Shown here piece after piece: positions 6,181 to 11,234 of a stretch of 11,234 nt of DNA (the first letter of the stretch is position 1; each line of letters begins with the position of its first letter). The stretch is taken from NCBI GenBank assembly GCA_963649625.1, contig CAVJIP010000123.1, positions 1 through 11,234 on the forward strand. The letters are read 5' to 3'. The notes beneath the pieces were generated by a model. The model saw nothing but the letters and a program-made list of their open reading frames with translations. It ran no database searches and was not told the DNA's origin. The position numbers and the translations under genes are program-made. The DNA comes from HGM13006 sp963649625 (GTDB lineage: Bacteria; Bacillota; Clostridia; Oscillospirales; Oscillospiraceae).

Positions 6181-7710
6181 TTAGTCGAAGTTAAAGTCCA
6201 GCTCATCGCCCCCCAGCACATAGCTCAGGGCGTTTTCCAGGCTGGTCAGGTTCTTCTTGTAGCAGTAGTACTCCAGCTCTCCGTCCAGCCGCATGGCATA
6301 CTTTCTGTCGGTCATGCGAATCAGCTCCAGCTTGTGGCTCTCGTCTCCATCCATGTGGATGGTCACGGTGGCATAGGCCTCTGCGTCCTTGTATTCCTTC
6401 TTCTCCTCCTCGGTCAGGTTGTCAATGATTCGGAAATACAGGCACTTGATATAAAGCCTTCTCACATTGGTTTCGCTGATTTCCTGGCCGTTCAGGGTGC
6501 CGGTCACGCCGTCGGTGTCATTGCCGTTGGCGTTCTGCTTAACATAGTGCTCCACCTGGAGGTCAAAGTTCTCGCCGTTTATATCAATATCCACGGACTG
6601 AAGCTGCTCCACACTATAGCTCCAAACGGTTCGGAGCATATACTGGACGTAGCTGCCGCCCATCCACTGGAGGGCCGAGGTGGTGCAGGTAATCAGGGTG
6701 TCGGTTCCCTCGATCATGCAGTAGGTGTAGTCGGTGTTGGGGCAGGTGTTGCCCAGCAGCAGAGACAGGGAATTTCCGGCAATGTCGGACATTTCCAGCT
6801 TGGCGGGCTTGTCCAGGCCGTATTCCGCATATTCGCTTTCGTCAATGTCCATGATGATGCTGCCCAGGGAAAGGGTCGCCACCACGTCCAGAATATTGGA
6901 CTTAATCACCGTATCATTGCCGGAAACCTGATAGGGCTGAAGCATCACATACTGGCTGCCCTCAGTGTTGTACTCGTTTTCCTGGCTGGAATCCAGCTGA
7001 ATTTCAATACAGGTGCCGTCCCGCTCGGTGGTTCGCACCCAGTTGATGTTGGTGTAGATGTCGTCCTCCGTGTAGACCGGGAACAGGGTAATATCCCGGT
7101 ACTCAATGGGCCGGCGCACCAGCAGAGAGTCCACATAGGAGCCGATGGTATAAACGGTATCGGACTCCGTGGTCATGCAGTAGTAGTTCCCGTCCACCGG
7201 GGCCTGGGAGCCGATAATCAGATCCACCTCTGAGCCGTCGTCATAATAGGTCTTGATGGTGGCGGTGGGCTCATCCAAGCCGTAAACGGACAAGTCCTTG
7301 GCATTCTCCTCCACCAGGTTCACTGCGGAAATGGAGGTGACGGTATACATCATGGAACGGAACTTTGAGGTGTCGTAGACGAACTTTCCGGGATCCGGGC
7401 TGGCCTCATAGAGGAAACTCACGGTGCCGTTTTCGTCCGAGGTCTGGGTGATTTTCACGTCCAGCTCCTCGGAGGCGTAGGCGTAGGCGGTGTCCTCCGA
7501 CACCTCCCGCTCTGTGGGAACCACCGTAAACCGGTTTAGGGTGCTATAGTCCTTGTTTATCACATAGACCGTCTCCGCCGCCGTTTCCGCTGTGGAGGTC
7601 TCCTCCTCCGTGCTGTCTGAGGCCTTGGGAATATTGATTACCACAATGGAGGCAATGATAAAGACCACAAGAACAACGCCTGCAATAATAATGGTTTTCA
7701 GGCTTTTCAT
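6181..7710 (-). CDS. DUF4340-domain membrane-anchored protein of the GldFG-type ABC unit
   Basis: This 509-residue protein is the last gene of the ABC unit. An N-terminal hydrophobic helix (about residues 5-27), preceded by two lysines, should anchor it, leaving nearly all of the protein outside the membrane. A short Ser/Thr/Glu linker (31-48) follows. Two DUF4340-like units are visible: SVYGLDEPTATI (141-152) with VDLIIGSQAP and NYYCMTTESDTVYTI, and AEYGLDKPAKLE (295-306) with LSLLLGNTCP and YTYCMIEGTDTLIT. They are about 154 residues apart, so the protein carries an internal duplication. The start overlaps the GldG-type stop in TAATG, with AAGGAG 9 nt upstream, indicating tight coupling. 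DUF4340 proteins often accompany GldF/GldG-type transporters; they are probably an extracytoplasmic part of the complex. No catalytic motif is recognised. It ends without an obvious terminator. Confidence 0.9.
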   Translation of the reverse strand: MKSLKTIIIAGVVLVVFIIASIVVINIPKASDSTEEETSTAETAAETVYVINKDYSTLNRFTVVPTEREVSEDTAYAYASEELDVKITQTSDENGTVSFLYEASPDPGKFVYDTSKFRSMMYTVTSISAVNLVEENAKDLSVYGLDEPTATIKTYYDDGSEVDLIIGSQAPVDGNYYCMTTESDTVYTIGSYVDSLLVRRPIEYRDITLFPVYTEDDIYTNINWVRTTERDGTCIEIQLDSSQENEYNTEGSQYVMLQPYQVSGNDTVIKSNILDVVATLSLGSIIMDIDESEYAEYGLDKPAKLEMSDIAGNSLSLLLGNTCPNTDYTYCMIEGTDTLITCTTSALQWMGGSYVQYMLRTVWSYSVEQLQSVDIDINGENFDLQVEHYVKQNANGNDTDGVTGTLNGQEISETNVRRLYIKCLYFRIIDNLTEEEKKEYKDAEAYATVTIHMDGDESHKLELIRMTDRKYAMRLDGELEYYCYKKNLTSLENALSYVLGGDELDFNFD

Positions 7711-9224
7711 TACTTATGTCTCCTTCTGGCCCACACCGTGATGCCGCCGATCAGGCAAACGCCGGGGATGATAAAGATCAGCACATAGTAGAGAAGCGTC
7801 TTGGCCGAGCCGGGCACCACCAGGTTGGGGGAGGTCAAATCCTTCGAGGCAATGACCACGGATTCGGAGTCGTCACTCATAAAGTTCAGTGCGCTGAGGA
7901 AATAATCCTTGTTGAGGAAGCTGTCACCGCCCAGGGTGGAATCGCTGAGGAACCCGGCGTTGACAAACATCACATAGGAATAGTTGCTGTTTAGGTTGTG
8001 AACCTGATTCTGATAGGCCAGCACCCCCACGTTAAAGGGGCCGGTAACATCGTCTGCGGTCTGCTCATAGCCGGTGCTCTCCGCAGACAGATCCTTGGCG
8101 TAGGCGGAATTGGAGGAGGTCATCAGCACCTGGGTGCCCCGCCAGTTGTCCTGCTCCCAGAGCACACTGATGGGCCGGGCTCCGGGGATGATCACATAGC
8201 TCTTGGAGTCCAGGTTGTCCGTCAGCCCCTCTACGGTGTTCAGGTTGGGCAGAATATAGGCGTTATACCCTGCGAAGCAGCGCTCCGTGTCATAGACCAT
8301 CTGGCTCTCGTACTTTACGCCCCATTCCTCAAAGTAGGCATCCAGATTCTCCAGGGCCGGGGTGTTGGAGGCATAGGCCACAATCATCCGGCCTCCGTTG
8401 TTCAGAAAGTCGTCAATAATGTTGATTTCCTCCTCGGTGTAGTCTCCCATGGGCTGGGAGATAATGAGCATGTCCACATCGGAGGGAATCTCATTGGCCT
8501 GCATCAGGCTCAGGGTCGTGACCTCGTAATTGCCGGAGGTCAGCAGCTCGTCCATGGTCTCCAGGTTTACCGACTCCTGATGGCCGGTGAGATAGGCGGC
8601 CTTGGGAACCTTGGTGGCGGTGACATAGAGGATTGCGGAGGTCAGCCGCTGCTCCGCTCTCAGTCCGGTCACATAGCTGGAGCCGGAGGAGCTGGAACTG
8701 GAGCTGGAGGAGGTGGTGTACTCCAGCAAATCGTGAGGCTCCATGGCCTTATACCGCTTTTCGCTCTCCACAATAATGTCCCCGGTGGACAGGTCGCCCA
8801 GGTCGTTGTACTTATTGAAAATAGAGGGGTTCGTCACGGCGTTGATGTACTTGACCGTGACCTTGCCGCTGCTGAGCTGCTCATACCTCTGGAGCACCTT
8901 GGGCAGACGACGGAGATCCTCATCGTTTTCATAGTCCGTCTCGTCACACAGCACCGTAATGGTGATCGGCTCGCTGAGGGTACTCAGAAGCTGGGCCGAC
9001 TCATCGGAAATTTCATACTCGGATTCGGAGGTCATGTCGATCTCCAGCACAAAACGATCCGCCACATAATCCACAAAGAAGTTAATGGCGATTACCGCCG
9101 CAATCACCACGACGGTGGAGATCAGGGCCAGTACTCCAATTTTTTTCCGGCGTCTTTTGCCCAGCTCCGCACTGGAGCTGGCGGCATCCACCGGCTTTAC
9201 TTCAGGCTTTTGATTCTTGCTCAT
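7710..9224 (-). CDS. GldG-type ABC transporter auxiliary protein
   Basis: This 504-residue protein is related to GldG, the auxiliary component of the ABC complex first described in gliding Bacteroidetes. A basic cytoplasmic start (KRRRKK, 23-28) leads into a membrane helix (about 29-50). DMTSESEYEISDESAQLLSTL (about 63-83), typical of the start of the GldG extracellular region, and the ABC_transp_aux-like domain (about 85-400) follow. A second helix near 475-497 and the basic tail ARRRHK end it, placing the bulk outside. The sequence LTGHQESVNLETM fits the family's conserved central part. A run of nine serines (172-180), encoded by mixed TCC/AGC/AGT codons, forms a flexible loop. AAGGAGG overlaps the permease stop codon, 6 nt before ATG, and only 11 nt separate the genes. 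In non-gliding Firmicutes the function is unknown; motility is not implied. Confidence 0.92.
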   Translation of the reverse strand: MSKNQKPEVKPVDAASSSAELGKRRRKKIGVLALISTVVVIAAVIAINFFVDYVADRFVLEIDMTSESEYEISDESAQLLSTLSEPITITVLCDETDYENDEDLRRLPKVLQRYEQLSSGKVTVKYINAVTNPSIFNKYNDLGDLSTGDIIVESEKRYKAMEPHDLLEYTTSSSSSSSSSGSSYVTGLRAEQRLTSAILYVTATKVPKAAYLTGHQESVNLETMDELLTSGNYEVTTLSLMQANEIPSDVDMLIISQPMGDYTEEEINIIDDFLNNGGRMIVAYASNTPALENLDAYFEEWGVKYESQMVYDTERCFAGYNAYILPNLNTVEGLTDNLDSKSYVIIPGARPISVLWEQDNWRGTQVLMTSSNSAYAKDLSAESTGYEQTADDVTGPFNVGVLAYQNQVHNLNSNYSYVMFVNAGFLSDSTLGGDSFLNKDYFLSALNFMSDDSESVVIASKDLTSPNLVVPGSAKTLLYYVLIFIIPGVCLIGGITVWARRRHK

Positions 9225-9235
9225 GATGTTCCTCC

Positions 9236-9940
9236 TTAGCTCCAGCGCTTACGCTCCAGCATCCGCACCGTCAGGAAAATGAAGGTGGCCGCAACGCTGA
9301 GATAGAAAATGAGATCGGCAAAGGAAAAGATTCCCTGAGAGAAATCATTATAGCGCCGGAACATGGAAAAGTAATAGATCAGGTTTTTGGCCCAGGTGGC
9401 CGTCATCAGGCTGTAGGAGCTGTCCAGCAGATACAGCCCCAGAAACACCGCCACGGTGGCAATGCAGGCCACCAGCTGATTCTGGGTCAGAGAGGAGATG
9501 AACACGCCGATGGAGATGAAAGCCATGGCTGTGGCGCAGATGGCCACATAGTTCCCCAGCACCGTGGCAAACTCCAGAGTCCCCCAGGTGGCCACAATCA
9601 GCACATACACCAGCGTCACGCAGACACCCAGCAGGAACACCACCAGGGCTGCGAAGAACTTCCCCAGAACAATGCCGGAAAGCCGCACCGGTGCCGTAAA
9701 CAGCAGCTGGTCGGTTTTCTGCTTGTAGTCCTCTGCGAAGGTTCTCATGGTGAGAATGGGAATCAGGAACACGCACATGGTGACGATAAATCCAAAAATC
9801 CCGGTCAGGTCACAGGAGCCGCTGAACACGTTCATAATGTAGAAATAGATATTCAGCACCAGCAGAAACGCCGCAAGATAGACGTAACCCAGCGGGGACT
9901 TAAAGTAGGCACGCAGGTCGCGCTTGAAAATTGCACTCAT
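9236..9940 (-). CDS. ABC-2 type permease, GldF-like
   Basis: This 234-residue integral membrane subunit has about six transmembrane helices (near 19-38, 47-66, 92-117, 130-150, 155-173 and 206-226). The conserved cytoplasmic loop PILTMRTFAEDYKQKTDQLL (61-80) after the second helix, followed by FTAPV, is characteristic of GldF and related ABC-2 permeases and is likely to contact the ATPase. Only one permease gene is present, so the pore may be a homodimer, or the GldG-type protein may supply part of the membrane domain. The start lies 3 nt after the ATPase stop (TAA-act-ATG), with a GGGGG-type Shine-Dalgarno inside the ATPase gene. It is clearly co-transcribed with its neighbours. Length and topology are normal for the family. 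Transport direction and substrate are unknown; ABC-2 permeases mostly export. Confidence 0.93.
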   Translation of the reverse strand: MSAIFKRDLRAYFKSPLGYVYLAAFLLVLNIYFYIMNVFSGSCDLTGIFGFIVTMCVFLIPILTMRTFAEDYKQKTDQLLFTAPVRLSGIVLGKFFAALVVFLLGVCVTLVYVLIVATWGTLEFATVLGNYVAICATAMAFISIGVFISSLTQNQLVACIATVAVFLGLYLLDSSYSLMTATWAKNLIYYFSMFRRYNDFSQGIFSFADLIFYLSVAATFIFLTVRMLERKRWS

Positions 9941-9943
9941 AGT

Positions 9944-10909
9944 TTACTTTGCCCCCTTTGAGGATGTTTTCTGATCGGCCGTCAGCCGGATGAACACGTC
10001 CTCCAGCGACAGATCCTGATTTTTCAGCAGCAAAATGGGATAACCCGCCCGGGACAGGGCGTTGAAAATCAGCTTTCTGGCATCCAAATGCTCCGCCGAT
10101 TCCACCAGATACTCATAGGCACCCGGCTCCGCCTCTACGGTGGGGGTGACGGTTTTGATGCCGTCCACACTGCGGATGCAGGCCACGATCTTGTCCTTGG
10201 GGCCTGCAATGCGGTATTCCAGCTTGTGCTCGCCGGTGAGCATTGCCGACAGATGGGTGGGCGTATCATCCGCCACCAGCCGGCCATTGTTGATCACCAG
10301 CACTCGCTCACACACTGCCGAAACCTCCTGCAAAATATGAGTGGAAAGGATGATTGTCCGGTTTTTCCCCAGATCCTTGATGACATTGCGGATTTCGATG
10401 ATCTGCTTAGGGTCAAGGCCCACGGTAGGCTCGTCCAGAATCAGCACATCCGGGTCGCCAATGAGGGCCTGGGCCAGACCGCAGCGCTGCTTATAGCCGC
10501 CGGAAAGGTTGTTGATGACCCGCTCCCGCACGTTGGTGATGCCCACCATCTGGCAGACCCGGTCAATATGCTCCTTCCGTTCCTTCATTCCGCCCTTGAC
10601 GCCCTTGAGATCATAGATAAAGTTCAGATACTCATTGACCGTCATATCCAGATACAACGGCGGATCCTGGGGCAGATAGCCGATGTGCTTCTTGGCCTCC
10701 AGGGGATTTTCCAGAATGTCGATTCCCGCCACGCGGGCCGCACCTGCCGTTGCCGACAGATACCCGGTGATCACATTCATTGTGGTGGATTTACCAGCGC
10801 CATTGGGACCCAGGAAGCCAACGATCTCGCCCTCGTCGATAGAGAAGCTGATGTCGCTGATCCCCCGTTTATTTCCATAGGTTTTGGTCAATCCGGATAC
10901 TTCAATCAT
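9944..10909 (-). CDS. ABC transporter ATP-binding protein, GldA-like
   Basis: This 321-residue cytoplasmic ATPase powers the ABC-2 permease encoded next. All nucleotide-binding motifs are intact: Walker A GPNGAGKST (34-42), Q-loop Gln81 in YLPQDPPLY, signature LSGGYKQR (135-142), Walker B VLILDEP (155-161), D-loop GLD (164-166) and switch His191 in STHILQEV. The C-terminal 100 residues form the extra domain often seen in ABC-2 exporter ATPases (YEYLVES, LSLEDVFIRLT). The frame is open 24 codons further upstream, but the ATG at 10909 is chosen because AGGAGGG lies 8 nt before it and the protein then starts with the usual MIEVSGLTKTYG. The extra upstream codons fall in the structured leader. 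It is the first gene of the unit, so its supply is governed by that leader and promoter. Confidence 0.96.
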   Translation of the reverse strand: MIEVSGLTKTYGNKRGISDISFSIDEGEIVGFLGPNGAGKSTTMNVITGYLSATAGAARVAGIDILENPLEAKKHIGYLPQDPPLYLDMTVNEYLNFIYDLKGVKGGMKERKEHIDRVCQMVGITNVRERVINNLSGGYKQRCGLAQALIGDPDVLILDEPTVGLDPKQIIEIRNVIKDLGKNRTIILSTHILQEVSAVCERVLVINNGRLVADDTPTHLSAMLTGEHKLEYRIAGPKDKIVACIRSVDGIKTVTPTVEAEPGAYEYLVESAEHLDARKLIFNALSRAGYPILLLKNQDLSLEDVFIRLTADQKTSSKGAK

Positions 10910-10924
10910 CTCGGGTTCCCTCCT

Positions 10925-10982
10925 AATTTGCAGGCCGCAGCGGCGGCCGGGGTGCAGAATTTGGAAATTTGCCGTTTCCAAA
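10925..10982 (-). promoter_or_regulatory. Two-hairpin leader of the ABC unit
   Basis: On the minus strand, hairpin 1 is TTTGGAAA (10982-10975) with TTTCCAAA (10967-10960), loop CGGCAAA. Hairpin 2 has core GGCCGC (10948-10943) with GCGGCC (10938-10933), loop CGCU, extended past a CCCC bulge by TGCA/TGCA and by AATT/AATT (10961-10958 and 10928-10925). Hairpin 2's outer AATT overlaps the last two bases of hairpin 1. Its 3' side directly abuts the Shine-Dalgarno AGGAGG (10924-10919). No U tract follows, so it is not a terminator. Confidence 0.5.
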
Positions 10983-10995
10983 GACTGTTTTGGTT

Positions 10996-11004
10996 ATTAT
11001 AGCA
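10996..11004 (-). promoter_or_regulatory. Extended -10 promoter of the ABC unit
   Basis: The minus strand shows TGC-TATAAT (11004-10996), a perfect extended -10 element. No good -35 hexamer is found 16-18 bp upstream; promoters with an extended -10 often tolerate that. Predicted start is near 10989, giving a leader of about 80 nt. Confidence 0.68.
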
Positions 11005-11209
11005 CATTCTTTTGGATTCTCATAGTATTATTTTCGTGAATTTCATCAGCACAAGAAACAAAAAAAGCACCGGAAAAATTGTCATTTTCACGGAATCCAC
11101 CCTCTATTTTTGGGCATAGTAGCCAATCCCGGCCTTCGGTTCTATTTTTCGGCGGCCCGCATATCCTCTATTGTCCCATTCATGAACGATATTGACAGGA
11201 GGCTTTTCC
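11005..11209. other. Intergenic stretch right of the ABC unit
   Basis: This is largely non-coding and more AT-rich than its surroundings up to about 11110. It holds a possible leftward terminator (separate entry). A minus-strand frame of about 42 codons, open from the window edge to a TAG at 11106-11104, has codon use (AGA, ATA, GTA, CGA) unlike the neighbouring genes and is not called. No convincing promoter for a rightward gene is seen. Confidence 0.5.
11060..11093 (-). terminator. Possible leftward intrinsic terminator
   Basis: On the minus strand CCG-u-GAAAA (11093-11085) pairs with UUUUUC-CGG (11079-11071), with a bulged U. After GUGC comes a run of seven U (11066-11060). The stem is AU-rich and the U run begins 4 nt after it, so it is weak. 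If real, it ends a leftward transcript that enters from beyond the right edge. Confidence 0.35.
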
Positions 11210-11234
11210 TTGGCAGCTACAGGCAGCATACAGG
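11210..11234 (+). CDS. Possible start of a rightward gene (truncated by window edge)
   Basis: AGGAGG (11197-11202) lies 7 nt before a TTG at 11210, an ideal spacing. The TTG opens a frame of eight codons, reading (M)AATGSIQ, to the edge. An ATG at 11182 in another frame is also open to the edge (MNDIDRRLFLGSY...) but has no Shine-Dalgarno. Too few codons are visible to assign a family. Confidence 0.3.

Noticed and set aside
6046..7233. 395-codon plus-strand frame opposite the HD and DUF4340 genes
   Set aside because: Low-complexity Val/His/Gly-rich product crossing two genes and the gap between them; no ribosome binding site; the minus-strand genes have clear motifs and starts.
8682..8713. 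Serine-run coding tract as a phase-variable microsatellite
   Set aside because: The nine serines use mixed TCC, AGC and AGT codons, so there is no uniform repeat unit on which slippage would be expected.
7998..9239. 413-codon plus-strand frame opposite the GldG-type gene
   Set aside because: Shadow frame with Gly/His/Val-rich composition and no family resemblance, while the opposite strand encodes a complete GldG-type protein.
10088..11002. 304-codon plus-strand frame opposite the ABC ATPase gene
   Set aside because: The minus strand carries all ATPase motifs in order; the plus frame also overlaps the promoter and leader of that gene.

Overview
The window looks like a chromosomal segment from a GC-rich member of the Clostridia, probably near the Oscillospiraceae. 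This is inferred from a T-box riboswitch on tyrS, strong AGGAGG-type ribosome binding sites, strong preference for G/C at third codon positions, and the gene families present (VanW, BMP-family lipoprotein, DUF4234, GldFG/DUF4340). There is no sign of phage, transposon, CRISPR array, rRNA or tRNA. No genus can be named from the sequence alone.

Left part (1-1827, all minus strand). A two-gene cassette encodes a zinc-ribbon/DUF4234 membrane protein and a DUF2752 membrane protein, with overlapping reading frames. It is followed by tyrS, whose 3' half lies beyond the left edge. tyrS has its own extended -10 promoter, whose -35 box overlaps the DUF2752 stop codon. Its roughly 280-nt T-box leader has a UAC (Tyr) specifier, a textbook antiterminator and a competing terminator, so uncharged tRNA-Tyr should switch the gene on.

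Middle part (1828-5466, plus strand). Divergent promoters separate the DUF4234 gene from a 697-residue membrane-anchored VanW-domain protein. Next comes a solitary BMP-family (PnrA-like) solute-binding lipoprotein with a hairpin-containing leader. A perfect 12-bp stem terminator then serves the convergent junction with the next gene.

Right part (5484-11004, minus strand). Transcription runs leftward through a four-gene unit: ABC ATPase, ABC-2 permease of GldF type, GldG-type auxiliary protein and a DUF4340 membrane-anchored protein. Spacings are 3 nt, 11 nt and a 1-nt TAATG overlap. A small HD-domain phosphohydrolase gene follows and may be reached by read-through. The ABC unit starts from an extended -10 promoter and an approximately 80-nt leader containing two adjacent hairpins just before the Shine-Dalgarno. 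The proteins probably form one membrane complex: ATPase and permease as the motor and pore, GldG and DUF4340 as large extracytoplasmic parts anchored in the same membrane. Its substrate is not known from anything visible here.

The right edge (11005-11234) is largely non-coding. It may contain a terminator pointing left and the first codons of a rightward gene.

The less explained items are the GldFG/DUF4340 cassette in a genome of apparently non-gliding type, its structured leader, the hairpin leader of the BMP gene, a cluster of three abutting palindromes before the HD gene, and an altered HIGH motif in TyrS.
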